This document shows, piece by piece, positions 48,756 to 57,917 of a DNA stretch of 64,000 nucleotides; the first letter of the stretch is position 1; each line of letters begins with the position of its first letter. Made by a program: the position numbers and the translations under genes. The DNA comes from Salinibacter sp. 10B. GTDB taxonomy: Bacteria > Bacteroidota > Rhodothermia > Rhodothermales > Salinibacteraceae. A model generated the notes under the pieces. That model was given only the letters and a program-made list of their open reading frames with translations. It had not been told where the DNA came from and ran no database searches. The stretch spans positions 2,916,668-2,980,667 of the forward strand of contig NZ_MQWC01000004.1 in assembly GCF_002954405.1 (NCBI RefSeq), written 5' to 3'.

Positions 48756-48957
48756 CCAGTTGGGCGTTCGGGTGCAATCCACGAACGTCCTTCGGGGATC
48801 TCGTCGCTCGCTGCTGCTTCTGGGAAATGTCTCCTTCGCCACGGGGTACGGGGCTGCTCTCTTCCTCTGGTCCCTGAACTCGTTTCGGTCAGTCAGGTTT
48901 AAGCTGCACCGCTCAGTCGAGGGCATCGCCACTGCGTTCTCCACGTCCCCGACCCGA

Positions 48958-50655
48958 ATGGGCGACTCCACTCCCAATCATCGAACCTCGCGCAAGCGAC
49001 TCCTGCGCACGGTTGGACGCTGGGCCGCGCTCCTCGTTCTCCTGCTCGGCGTCGGACTCCTAACGGCTCAGGTTCTTCTGGAGACAGTGGTGGACGCCGG
49101 CACCGTAGAAACGATCATCAACGACGAGTTGTCTCGCTCGACGAACGGGCGATACCATGCGACGGTCGAAGCGGTGGACTGGAGCCTCTGGAATCGGTCG
49201 GCCCAGATTCGAGGGGCAGTGTTGAAACCCGACTCTGCAGCCTCCCGTGCCCAGAACGGATCCAGAGAACAGCCTCTCGCTGCCGAGTACGCCGCCCGCA
49301 TCGACACGCTGCAGCTGACGGGACTGCACCTCTGGCCTCTTCTCTGGCAACGCATGGTGTCGGTCGAAACGGTCAGCGTCCGGCGCCCGACTCTGCGGAT
49401 CACCCGCCATGAGCACACGCGCTCCGACCAGGACACGACGATGCCCCCGCCGCTTCAGCAGCGGCTTCCGGCGATGGCCATTCAACATCTAGAGGTTCGG
49501 CGGGGCACCCTCGTCACTCGGGGAGCGGCGTCCACGCCCGCACCGCCCATGCCGGTCGATTCCCTCTGGGGGGGTTCGCTTTCCGCCACGGGGGTACGCA
49601 CCGACCCAGGAGCCCTTCGCGACACGAGCCGTCTCGTCGTCAGTGATTGCCTTCGCATCTCGGTCGAGGGATACCGGCGCCTGTCCGCAGATCGACTCTT
49701 TGCGGTTCGAATGGGCCCGGTTCGGGGATCGGGCGCCGATTCTTCTTTGGCGGTCGAAAACGTTCAGGCTCATCCCACTGTGCCGGACGCCGAGTTTATG
49801 CGGCGGCACGGCCACCGGACGAACCGACTCGACGCCTCGATTCGCCGGGTGGCACTCCAGGGCATCGATCTTCAGCGGGCGCTCGTGGGAGACGCACTGC
49901 TACTCCGCACGGCCGTGCTCGACTCGCTACGGGTGGACGTGTATCGGGACAACCGTCTGCCGCCGCCTCGTTCGGATCCGCCGCCCAACATGCCGCACGA
50001 GCGTGCCCAGCTTCAGCGTCGACCCTTTCAAATCGACTCCATTCGCGTGACGAACGGAGCGGTGCGGTACGCGAAGTGGGATTCTGCCTCGGCGGCCCCC
50101 GGCCACATTACCTTCGGGTCCATCAAGGCCACAATCCGGAACGTGACGAATCGTCCCAGGGACACAGTCCCGGCGTCTCCCGCCATCATCGACGCCACGA
50201 CTCGGGTGGCCGGGACCGGTCGACTGGCGACCACCATTCGCTTGCCGCTCCGATCCCCTACCCTCTCCTTCTCCTACGAGGGCCGGCTGGGCCCGATGGA
50301 TCCCCGGGCGTTCAACGACGCGCTCGTTCCGTTGTCGGGCGTTCGGATCGAGGATGGGCACCTCGATAGTCTCCGGTTTTCCGCACAAGTTGAGGACGGG
50401 GAGGCTCGGGGGACCCTGCACGGCACCTATCGATCCCTCGACGTGGAAGTGGTGGACGAGGACAAAGGACGCAGCCTCGGCACCCGACTGCGCTCGTTCG
50501 TCCTGGACAAGCTGATGGTCAAGTCGAGCAACACGCCCGATGATCCTCCGCTTCGCACCGGCACTATCGAGCACGAATACGAGGAGGGAGATACCTTCTT
50601 CAAGTTCTTGTGGCACTCTCTCCGGAGCGGCCTCTACTCGCTGGTCGGACTCTGA
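48958..50655 (+). CDS. AsmA-like membrane-anchored envelope protein
   Basis: The 565 residues have one N-terminal transmembrane helix (WAALLVLLLGVGLLTAQVLL) and a long region of beta-strand repeats, in the manner of AsmA/DUF748-type proteins. VEAVDWSLWNRSAQIRGAVL is typical of the family start. Near the C-terminus, TGTIEHEYEEGDTFFKFLW and SLRSGLYSLVGL recall the end of DUF748-like proteins. Larger relatives form bridge-like lipid-transfer channels between membranes. I chose the ATG at 48958. An open frame continues upstream, but that part overlaps the coiled-coil lipoprotein gene and is a shadow. Confidence 0.72.
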   Translation: MGDSTPNHRTSRKRLLRTVGRWAALLVLLLGVGLLTAQVLLETVVDAGTVETIINDELSRSTNGRYHATVEAVDWSLWNRSAQIRGAVLKPDSAASRAQNGSREQPLAAEYAARIDTLQLTGLHLWPLLWQRMVSVETVSVRRPTLRITRHEHTRSDQDTTMPPPLQQRLPAMAIQHLEVRRGTLVTRGAASTPAPPMPVDSLWGGSLSATGVRTDPGALRDTSRLVVSDCLRISVEGYRRLSADRLFAVRMGPVRGSGADSSLAVENVQAHPTVPDAEFMRRHGHRTNRLDASIRRVALQGIDLQRALVGDALLLRTAVLDSLRVDVYRDNRLPPPRSDPPPNMPHERAQLQRRPFQIDSIRVTNGAVRYAKWDSASAAPGHITFGSIKATIRNVTNRPRDTVPASPAIIDATTRVAGTGRLATTIRLPLRSPTLSFSYEGRLGPMDPRAFNDALVPLSGVRIEDGHLDSLRFSAQVEDGEARGTLHGTYRSLDVEVVDEDKGRSLGTRLRSFVLDKLMVKSSNTPDDPPLRTGTIEHEYEEGDTFFKFLWHSLRSGLYSLVGL

Positions 50656-50706
50656 TCCACTGTGAATCGACTGTTCTTCCACAACGCGCAGCGAAGGGGA
50701 GCGGCG

Positions 50707-51723
50707 TTATACCCGTTCCCGGGCGAGTTGGAGGTATCGTCGGGCCATTCGGCGCCAGCGGGAGGCTTGGCGCCGCCGTTCGTCGTCCAGGTGCCAGATG
50801 GCAATGGCGGCACGGATGAGTGCATGATAGGCTTCGTAGAAGGAAAGGAGTGGGGCCGAGACATCGTCTTCCGTCCGGGTCCGATAGTGCGCAATCAGCT
50901 GCTCCCCAATCCAGGACGCCCCGAGCCGGTTGCATTCGAGGGATAAAAACGCCAGGTCCGAGGCCGGGTCATGCAGCCGCAGCGTTCGATTGAATTCGAG
51001 GCAATCGATCACCATCGGCGGATCGGTGAGGCACACGTGCTCCGGCCGCAGGTCGCCGTGCGCATCCACGACCCGAGCACCTCGCGCGCCCAGCCGGTGT
51101 GGATGCGCAGTCACCCACTGCAGCAGTCCCGCCACAACCGCCCGCACGAGCGAGCGATTGAGTCCGTAATGCGGCCGTTCCAGGGAGGCCCCTTTCGCCC
51201 GCACGTTCGCCGCGACGCGCCCCCGATATGTGCCCGGACTCCAGTCCAGCGGCTCGGCCCGCTCGTAGAAGGCTGTGAGTTTGGCGCCCAGGTGCCGCAC
51301 GTCATTCAGTGAGACCGTTCCCCGCTGGATGCAGGCATCCAGCATGCGCTCCCGCGGCAGGCGCCGCATCTTCACCAGCCAGTCGACCGGTGGTCCATCA
51401 CCTCCAACCCTCCGGCCGGTCTCCATTTCTGTTACGGGCACGACAGCCTGATACACGGGCGCCGCAAGCCGTCGATTGAGCACCACCTCGGTCTCGCAGG
51501 CCCGTTGCCGTGCCTCACGCGTTCGATAATCGATGAGGCGTGTACGGATCGGCTTCTTCAATTTGTAGGCATGTGCCTCCGTGAGAAACACCCAGGCCAT
51601 GTGCGTCTCAATGGTCTCCACTGGCCCCTCGCCCTCAGGATAGCTCGATGCCCGGCGCAGCGCTGCCACCGTCGTTTCGAATTGGGCTCGGACCTCTTCG
51701 GAAATGCTCGTGAGACCGTGCAT
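50707..51723 (-). CDS. aminoglycoside phosphotransferase-like (COG2187-type) protein
   Basis: The 338 residues have a kinase-like fold. HMAWVFLTEAHAYKLKKP holds the candidate ATP-binding Lys, and RLIDYRTREARQRACETEVVLNRRL is distinctive of the group. The catalytic loop is VVDAHGDLRPEHVCL, with the metal-binding block VIDCLEFN. Similar proteins are annotated as phosphotransferases, sometimes fused to an AAA or P-loop kinase domain that is absent here. The substrate is unknown. It converges with the AsmA-like gene. Confidence 0.82.
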   Translation of the reverse strand: MHGLTSISEEVRAQFETTVAALRRASSYPEGEGPVETIETHMAWVFLTEAHAYKLKKPIRTRLIDYRTREARQRACETEVVLNRRLAAPVYQAVVPVTEMETGRRVGGDGPPVDWLVKMRRLPRERMLDACIQRGTVSLNDVRHLGAKLTAFYERAEPLDWSPGTYRGRVAANVRAKGASLERPHYGLNRSLVRAVVAGLLQWVTAHPHRLGARGARVVDAHGDLRPEHVCLTDPPMVIDCLEFNRTLRLHDPASDLAFLSLECNRLGASWIGEQLIAHYRTRTEDDVSAPLLSFYEAYHALIRAAIAIWHLDDERRRQASRWRRMARRYLQLARERV

Positions 51724-51911
51724 TGGAGATGGAGGGTTGAACAGGAGGCCGGGGGGAGGGGCCGATCAATTCTAGTGAACCTCTCCGGCGCGGGCGTGCT
51801 CCGTAATGTGCGATTGGCGTGAGGGGAAGCGGTTCCACTTGTCACTGCCCGATGCCATCCCGATGTTGTGCTCTGGTACAATCATGTTTCTGGTCGGAGC
51901 AATACAGGATT

Positions 51912-54506
51912 ATGTCGGAGTCTACTCCCTGGGTCGTATGCAAGTTTGGGGGCACGAGCGTGTCGAGCCGGGCCCGCTGGGACACCATCGCTGAGGTGGT
52001 GCGCACACATCGAAACGAGGGGCGTCACCCGTTTCTCGTCTGCTCGGCCCTGCAGGGCATCTCGGATCAGCTGGAGGTGCTGGTGCGCGAGGCGACGGAC
52101 GGGGACCCGCGGCCCACGCTCAACACCATCCGTGATCGGCATCGGGCGCTAGCTGCGGATCTGGAAGTGGACGCGGAAACGACATTGAACGAGGGCTTTG
52201 AGCGACTGGAGTCGCTCACCGAAGAGATCATGCAGGAGGATTCGCCCTCGCCCCGACAGCGGGCTGCCGTCATGGCTTCGGGCGAACTGTTGTCCACCCG
52301 CCTCGGCGTGGCCTATTTGTCCGCGCAGGGCGTTCCGGTGGAGTGGCTGGACGCACGCGAGTTTCTGCGAGCGAAGGACGACGCCAACGTGCCGCCCCGC
52401 CGCCAGTACCTCGCGGCCACCTGCGCCTCCCACTCCGATCCGGTGCTGCAGTCGCACCTTAATGACAATCCCGACACGCTCTATCTCACGCAGGGCTTCA
52501 TTGCGAGTAATGCCCTCGGCGAGACCGTCCTCCTCGGGCGGGGCGGCTCGGACACCTCCGCGGCTCACTTTGCGGCGAAGCTCCAGGCCGAGCGGCTCGA
52601 AATCTGGACGGACGTCCCCGGCATGTTTACGGCCAACCCGAGTGAGGTGCCGTCGGCCCGCCTGCTGCGCCGACTTGGCTACGACGAAGCGCAGGAACTG
52701 GCCACGATGGGCGCGCGGGTACTGCATCCCCGCTGTCTCGGCCCCGTGAAGCGGCACCGCATTCCTCTCCACATCCGAAGTACGGAGGATCCTAAGGTCG
52801 ACGGGACAATCGTAGCCGGCGACGGCCCCGATGTCGGGCCGCACGTGAAGGCCATCTCGGCCAAAGATGAGGTGACGGCCGTGAGCATGGACACGCTCGG
52901 CATGTGGCAGGAGGTTGGCTTCCTGGCCGACGTCTTCCAGATCTTCAAGCACCACGGCCTCTCGGTGGACCTCGTGGCGACCTCTGAGGCCAACGTCACG
53001 GTCACGCTTGACCCACAGGCCAACGCGCTGGACGCCGATGTTTTGGATCGTTTGCTGCACGACCTCAACCAGTACTGCGACGCGGAGCTGATCCGATCGT
53101 GCGCGGTCGTAAGCCTTGTGGGACGTCACATTCGCTCCCTTCTCAGTGACCTCGGGCCGGCGTTCGAGGTGTTCGACGAGAAGAAAGTACACCTCGTCAC
53201 ACAGGCCGCGAGCGACCTCAATATGAGCTTCGTGGTGGATGAGGAGCAGGCTCCTCGTCTCGTGCGCGAGTTGCACGCCCAGTTCTTTGGGGCCAAGGCG
53301 CCGGACGCCATTTTTGGTCCGCGATGGCAGGAGCTGGTGGACAGTGTGGACGCGGACGGTCGCCAGCCCGACGCGTGGTGGCGCGATCGCCGCGAGGATC
53401 TCTTGACGCTGGCCGACGAGCAGTCGCCACGCTACGTTTACAGCGAAGCCACCATCCGGGAAAAGTCAGACGACGTGCATGCGCTGGAGGCAATTGAGCA
53501 GCCCTTCTACGCCATCAAGGCAAACCCGCATCCCGATGTGCTTCGGCTGCTGGAGGAAGAGGGCGTGGGCTTCGAGTGCGTTTCGCCGGGCGAGCTGGAC
53601 CGCGTCTTCGAGGCCGTGCCCGATATCGATCCGGAGCGGGTCCTTTTCCAACCCAACTTTGCGGCCCCGGAGGAGTACGCCGAGGCCTTTGAGCGCGGTG
53701 TGCACGTGACACTCGACAACGTGCAGCCCCTCGTCGAGCGACTGGCCATCTTCGCCAACGAGGAGATCTTTGTGCGTGTGGATCCGGGTGAGGGCCACGG
53801 CCATCACCGCCACGTCCGCACTGCGGGTGCACAGTCGAAGTTCGGCGTGGTGCCCGCCGAGCTGGAGCGCCTTCGGGCGGCGGCCGACCGGGCCGGCACC
53901 TCCGTCGTGGGCCTCCACGTGCACGTGGGCAGTGGCATTACGGACGAAGACACGTGGGCCGACCTCGTGGACTTTCTGGCGTCGCTTGCCACCGACTTTC
54001 CGGACGTGCGCACACTCAACGTGGGCGGCGGGCTCGGCGTGCCGGACCGCCCCGGCGCCGCTCCGGTCGATCTCGATTCGCTCAACGACGTGCTCAACGA
54101 GGCCGCCGCGCGACATCCGCAGTATACCCTCTGGATGGAGCCGGGCCGTTACCTTGTGGCGGAGGCGGGCGTACTCCTCGCACAGGTTACACAGACCAAA
54201 GCGAAAGGACCGGTGCACTACATTGGGCTCGACACCGGCATGAACAGCCTCATCCGGCCGGCCCTCTACGGCGCGTACCACGAAATTGCCAATCTCTCGC
54301 GCCTCGGCGACGCACTGTCTGTCACTGCCGACGTGGTGGGGCCGATCTGCGAAACCGGGGACGTGCTGGGGCACAACCGTCAGCTTCCAGATACGGACCC
54401 GGGCGACGTTCTCCTCGTGGCCACGACGGGGGCCTACGGGGCGAGCATGGCCAACCACTACAATCTGCGCCCGCCCGCCGAGGAGGTGCTGCTTTCAGAC
54501 GACTGA
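51912..54506 (+). CDS. bifunctional aspartate kinase / diaminopimelate decarboxylase
   Basis: This 864-residue fusion joins the first and last steps of lysine synthesis. Residues 1-300 are aspartokinase (VCKFGGTSV, VLLGRGGSDTSA, IWTDVPGM). About 310-470 are two ACT domains (VSMDTLGMWQEVGFLADVF, VSLVGRHIRSL), which usually bind lysine for feedback control. From about 480 on is PLP-dependent diaminopimelate decarboxylase: K536 in YAIKANPH, HVHVGSGI, NVGGGLGVPD, MEPGRYLV and catalytic Cys in CETGDVLG. Such fusions are known from Xanthomonadaceae. I chose the ATG at 51912. A second aspartokinase is encoded at 61465. Confidence 0.96.
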   Translation: MSESTPWVVCKFGGTSVSSRARWDTIAEVVRTHRNEGRHPFLVCSALQGISDQLEVLVREATDGDPRPTLNTIRDRHRALAADLEVDAETTLNEGFERLESLTEEIMQEDSPSPRQRAAVMASGELLSTRLGVAYLSAQGVPVEWLDAREFLRAKDDANVPPRRQYLAATCASHSDPVLQSHLNDNPDTLYLTQGFIASNALGETVLLGRGGSDTSAAHFAAKLQAERLEIWTDVPGMFTANPSEVPSARLLRRLGYDEAQELATMGARVLHPRCLGPVKRHRIPLHIRSTEDPKVDGTIVAGDGPDVGPHVKAISAKDEVTAVSMDTLGMWQEVGFLADVFQIFKHHGLSVDLVATSEANVTVTLDPQANALDADVLDRLLHDLNQYCDAELIRSCAVVSLVGRHIRSLLSDLGPAFEVFDEKKVHLVTQAASDLNMSFVVDEEQAPRLVRELHAQFFGAKAPDAIFGPRWQELVDSVDADGRQPDAWWRDRREDLLTLADEQSPRYVYSEATIREKSDDVHALEAIEQPFYAIKANPHPDVLRLLEEEGVGFECVSPGELDRVFEAVPDIDPERVLFQPNFAAPEEYAEAFERGVHVTLDNVQPLVERLAIFANEEIFVRVDPGEGHGHHRHVRTAGAQSKFGVVPAELERLRAAADRAGTSVVGLHVHVGSGITDEDTWADLVDFLASLATDFPDVRTLNVGGGLGVPDRPGAAPVDLDSLNDVLNEAAARHPQYTLWMEPGRYLVAEAGVLLAQVTQTKAKGPVHYIGLDTGMNSLIRPALYGAYHEIANLSRLGDALSVTADVVGPICETGDVLGHNRQLPDTDPGDVLLVATTGAYGASMANHYNLRPPAEEVLLSDD

Positions 54507-54507
54507 C

Positions 54508-54546
54508 GGCGGACCGCCGTCCCTTGCTTCGGGAACGGCGTCCGCC
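54508..54546. terminator. strong hairpin between convergent genes
   Basis: Arms 54508-54523 and 54531-54546 are nearly fully complementary (one bulge, one mismatch) around a 7-base loop. It lies just after the aspartokinase/decarboxylase stop and faces the DUF4382-like gene. There is no long T run. Confidence 0.6.
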
Positions 54547-54598
54547 TACGTGCGCAGCCGTCGCAGCGGGGCCGCGATTTCAATGCGGACGGAGGGGG

Positions 54599-55444
54599 TT
54601 AGTCGTCGTCCCCATCGTCGTCATCGTCTCCGTCGTCGTCATCGTCGTCCTCGTCATCATCGACCTCAATTTCGGTTACGCCGTCCTCAAACTCTGCCTC
54701 GAACTCCACGAGTTCGTCGGTCGACGCGTAGTCGAATTGCGAAAGGTCGCGAACGGTCCCGTCTGAGTTGCGGAGCCAGCGGGTCGGGTCCAGGCGAACG
54801 GTGAGGCTGCGGGAGAGGCCGTCGCCCGTCACCTCAAGCGGCGGACTCAGCTCGCGCTCAATCTCGATCTCCGCCTCAAAGTAGGTCGTGAAGTCGGTGG
54901 ACGTGCCGTCATTTTGTGTGAACGTGCCCACGACGACCATGCTCGCGTCGTCCGGCCAGTTGGGGAAATCCTCAACGATCGATTCGCGAAGGGCCTGGAG
55001 CGACTGCTCGTCATCGTCGTCTTCGTCTGCGTCGACGTCTTCGACTTCAAACTCGAACTCGTCGTAGCGGCCCGGCGGGATCTGATTGTCAGCCAAGGGA
55101 GCTACCTCATTCGTGTCGAGGGGCAGATCCAGGAATGAGGGCCCCGCCTCAAAATCTGCGCTGTCGTCGCCGTCGAGCTCGACCTCGGAGACGATGAGAC
55201 GAAGGTCTGTGATCGAAAGAGTCCCATTCGATCCGTCAATGTCCAAGCCATCGTGGTTCGACTTGAGGGTAGCCGCAGTCGTTCCGGAGGTCGAGTAGCT
55301 CGTTGCAAACCCGACCTTTACGGTGCTTCCCTCCATTGTAGGCCCGGTCGAGTCGCAGGCCCCCAGCAGAAGGACCGACGCGACGAGGACAGCAGTACTG
55401 GACAAGACGCGACTCAGCAGTGACGTATTTCGATTGTGGTCCAT
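54599..55444 (-). CDS. DUF4382-like lipoprotein with a poly-Asp tail
   Basis: The 281-residue precursor has a lipoprotein signal ending in LLLGAC. The mature part resembles DUF4382 surface proteins: SITDLRLIVSEVELDG, an internal acidic patch, PPGRYDEFEF and LTVRLDPTRWLRNSDGTV. The last 25 residues are almost only Asp with a few Gly, and a shorter acidic run (DADEDDDDEQ) lies mid-protein. Such tails could bind Ca2+ or Mg2+ or help solubility at high salt. The function of the family is unknown. Confidence 0.8.
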   Translation of the reverse strand: MDHNRNTSLLSRVLSSTAVLVASVLLLGACDSTGPTMEGSTVKVGFATSYSTSGTTAATLKSNHDGLDIDGSNGTLSITDLRLIVSEVELDGDDSADFEAGPSFLDLPLDTNEVAPLADNQIPPGRYDEFEFEVEDVDADEDDDDEQSLQALRESIVEDFPNWPDDASMVVVGTFTQNDGTSTDFTTYFEAEIEIERELSPPLEVTGDGLSRSLTVRLDPTRWLRNSDGTVRDLSQFDYASTDELVEFEAEFEDGVTEIEVDDDEDDDDDDGDDDDDGDDD

Positions 55445-55827
55445 GGAGAGGCGGTAGGTCTCGTTCGTGGATATTCTGTTTCTCTAGAGTGGACGATCCG
55501 AAACTGCCGACGTTACATCCGCTCTCCTTCTCGGTGCGTGTCGGCGGAATGAAAATTCCCATCTGAGGACTTCAATACGGGCCAGTGCCCCATTTTCGGC
55601 CACACGTCTCGTGTAGATGTTGTTACGAATGCCCTTCCTTCAAAAACCAATGCCCTCAGAACTTTTCTTGCCTCCCCTTCATGCGTGGCCAAATACTATG
55701 GCACGTGGACGGCTCGTCCCCGACTCGTGCCCACCCTAAGGGACAGGCACGAGACGGGAAACGAACCCATCACGGGACTGACACACTCGGTGCACGTGTC
55801 AGCCACGTGCCAACGTGATGCAGAGCC
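55445..55827. other. 383-base spacer between two lipoprotein genes
   Basis: No protein-like frame. Two dyads are visible: CTCGTGCC/GGCACGAG (55724-55731 and 55746-55753) and TGACAC/GTGTCA (55779-55784 and 55796-55801). The second lies just past the upstream gene's stop on the minus strand and could help end its transcript. Confidence 0.45.
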
Positions 55828-56436
55828 TCAGTCAATGTTCGGGTTCGTGTGGTGAAAAACCCCGGCCGGGTTGCCCCGATGGATCCAGGCGTGAAGCCCC
55901 GTGAAGTCCTCGGCACTCTCGTAGTGCCAGCCGTGTGCCTCCGACACCTTTAACGTGCGTGGGGACTGCTCGTCGTTGAAGAGGTTGGGCGGGGCGCAGG
56001 TCTGATCGCCGGGAACAATGTACTCAACGGCCCCGAGAATGAGGTCGTCATCGTGCATTGCGTCGTGTGGGTCTCCGGGCGCGGGGGTGTAGGATTCATT
56101 CGGAAAATAGACGAGCACCGGCGGGTCGTCTCGGTCCGTCCCGAAGGGCGGAACCCGGTCCGCAAAGTGAAAGCCCATTCCGGGGACGTACGGTGAAACG
56201 GGCACATAACCGTCCGCCCGGGCCGCCTCAATGTCTCGATATTTCTTGGTATTCTGTCGGACGGCATTCAACTGCTGGGCGAGAGACGCCTCAATTGCCG
56301 TCCCTTGCTTTTGTATCACTGATGATTCCTGGTCCAGGGGCTCTATCGTCTCCGAACGGGGGGCAACCCCATCGCACCCGATCGAGAATAATCCAATGAC
56401 AAGTGTAATGACAAGTGCTCCTGGGAATCGTCTCAT
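55828..56436 (-). CDS. His-rich putative lipoprotein, unknown function
   Basis: The 202-residue precursor has a lipoprotein signal ending in FSIGC. The mature half has a helix (SLAQQLNAVRQNTKKYRDIEAA) and then a compact domain with many His: GMGFHFADR, DPHDAMHDDD, EAHGWHYES, GLHAWIHRGNPAGVFHHTNP. The C-terminal HAWIHR-NP-GVF block looks conserved, as in uncharacterised secreted proteins of several phyla. The clustered His suggest metal binding, which is inference. No enzyme class can be assigned. Confidence 0.72.
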   Translation of the reverse strand: MRRFPGALVITLVIGLFSIGCDGVAPRSETIEPLDQESSVIQKQGTAIEASLAQQLNAVRQNTKKYRDIEAARADGYVPVSPYVPGMGFHFADRVPPFGTDRDDPPVLVYFPNESYTPAPGDPHDAMHDDDLILGAVEYIVPGDQTCAPPNLFNDEQSPRTLKVSEAHGWHYESAEDFTGLHAWIHRGNPAGVFHHTNPNID

Positions 56437-56625
56437 AGCATCCTCCTTACGTTTTTATAGAGACGCGGATCGTAAAACTAGAGAGACATGTCCATCCGCA
56501 CCATAGAGGAGGGGGCAACCACCTGTGGGCTTATGGCGTACCCAATCGTACGCGACATCCACAGGACCCGGATTTGCCCGAGTCGAGAGACCATGCTATG
56601 AGGAAAACGAGCCTCTGCCGTACAG

Positions 56626-56700
56626 TCACCAAATGCTAAAGAGCATTCCGGCTACGAGGAGCCCAACGAGGGTCTGAAGCGAAATCTCAATCGGCATCAT
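56626..56700 (-). CDS. possible 24-residue membrane peptide
   Basis: An ATG-started frame encodes MMPIEISLQTLVGLLVAGML plus four residues (FSIW): one hydrophobic helix with no charged residue apart from a single Glu. It begins 6 bases after the stop of the zinc-ribbon-like gene on the same strand. Size and layout recall tiny membrane peptides such as KdpF, but no partner is evident. It could be chance. Confidence 0.35.
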   Translation of the reverse strand: MMPIEISLQTLVGLLVAGMLFSIW

Positions 56701-56706
56701 GGTCTC

Positions 56707-56880
56707 TTATTCTACTGACTCCATACGCGGGGAGCGATCCTTTATTTTGTTCCCGCATGCTTCACAGATTAAGACGGCGGTGGCATCGTCCGCATCTTCC
56801 AAACCTGCTCCGTGCCGCCGATGGATCGTGAGACGATTCTGACACGCACAGTAGCGATAGCGATCTTCTTTTCCTTTCAT
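56707..56880 (-). CDS. small zinc-ribbon-like protein, 57 residues
   Basis: The frame has two Cys pairs, YCACQNRL and ICEACGNKI, spaced about 27 residues apart, consistent with a zinc ribbon. The rest is charged. I chose the ATG at 56880; a longer frame to 56940 has no conserved look. I recognise no named family. A possible 24-residue membrane peptide follows immediately. Confidence 0.55.
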   Translation of the reverse strand: MKGKEDRYRYCACQNRLTIHRRHGAGLEDADDATAVLICEACGNKIKDRSPRMESVE

Positions 56881-57093
56881 TTGTGAGGCTGGAGACGGTC
56901 GGAGGGTGGGCGAAAACCGTATTGGAGAACCTTCTCTCAAGGGGACGACCGAAAAACCAATACGTTACAAGAGCGTGAGCGAGAGCCCAAGACGAATGCC
57001 ATCGCCTTCGCTTTTCCGGACTTGATCGGATCAGAGAGCGATTTGTGTTCGTCCGAGCGTATCCGTCGCGTTGAATCGCCTCACCTTCCTCCC

Positions 57094-57909
57094 GTGGTAC
57101 AACACATCCGTCCCCTCCTCGAATCGATCGATGGGGAGTGTGCTGTGGCCGTCCGCTCCCTGGAGGCGTCGAGCGAAGAAGTGCTACTCGATGCCAACGT
57201 GGAATTCCATGCCGCCAGCACGATGAAGGTGCCGGTGATGGTGGAGCTGTATCGCCAGGCCGCGAACGGTCAGTTTTCTCTCGACGATTCGATTCGGGTC
57301 GAGAACGAATTTCGGAGCATCGTCGACGAAAGCCCCTACGCCCTAGATCCTGCGGACGATAGCCACGACGCGCTGTACGAACACCTCGGGGACCGGCGGT
57401 CGATTCGCACGTTGATGCGCGTCATGATTACGGCCAGCAGCAATCTTGCGACGAACCTTCTCCTTGAGGTGGTGGGGCCGGAGAAGGTAACTCGCACAAT
57501 GCACCGATTGGGGGCCGAGGGCCTTCAGGTGCGGCGCGGCGTGGAGGATTCGAAGGCGTTCCGGAGGAACCGCAACAATACGACGACGGCGCACGGCCTC
57601 CTCGTGTTGTTTGAGCACATCGCCCGCGGCACGGCCGTCAGTGAAGAGGCCTCGGCCGAGATGATCAATATTCTGAAGGCACAAGAACACACGGAGATGA
57701 TTCCCGCTCGTCTGCCCGATACGGTAGAGGTGGCGCACAAGACAGGATGGATCACGGGCGTCCGCCACGATGCCGGGATCGTGTTTGTCCCCGAGGGACC
57801 GACGTACGTACTCGTGCTCCTCTCGCGCAACCTGTCGGACGTGCCCGCTGGGGTTGAGACACTCTCGCGGATCTCACGTGTCGTGTACGATGCCCAGAGG
57901 GGGTCCTGA
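57094..57909 (+). CDS. class A beta-lactamase-fold serine hydrolase
   Basis: The 271 residues carry the catalytic blocks of the class A fold: STMK with nucleophile S42 and K45, SSN in ITASSNLATNLLL, and KTG in AHKTGWITG. No signal peptide is seen, whereas true beta-lactamases are exported, so a cytoplasmic hydrolase is more likely. The start is unclear. There is no in-frame ATG near the 5' end, so I chose GTG 57094; TTG codons at 57022 and 57043 would add an unconserved stretch. It converges with the next gene, ending 8 bases before it. Confidence 0.82.
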   Translation: MVQHIRPLLESIDGECAVAVRSLEASSEEVLLDANVEFHAASTMKVPVMVELYRQAANGQFSLDDSIRVENEFRSIVDESPYALDPADDSHDALYEHLGDRRSIRTLMRVMITASSNLATNLLLEVVGPEKVTRTMHRLGAEGLQVRRGVEDSKAFRRNRNNTTTAHGLLVLFEHIARGTAVSEEASAEMINILKAQEHTEMIPARLPDTVEVAHKTGWITGVRHDAGIVFVPEGPTYVLVLLSRNLSDVPAGVETLSRISRVVYDAQRGS

Positions 57910-57917
57910 GAGGGAGT

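Noticed and set aside
48181-48957. Upstream extension of the AsmA-like gene
   Set aside because: This stretch overlaps the coiled-coil lipoprotein gene in another frame and is Arg/Ser-rich shadow sequence; the membrane anchor begins after the ATG at 48958.
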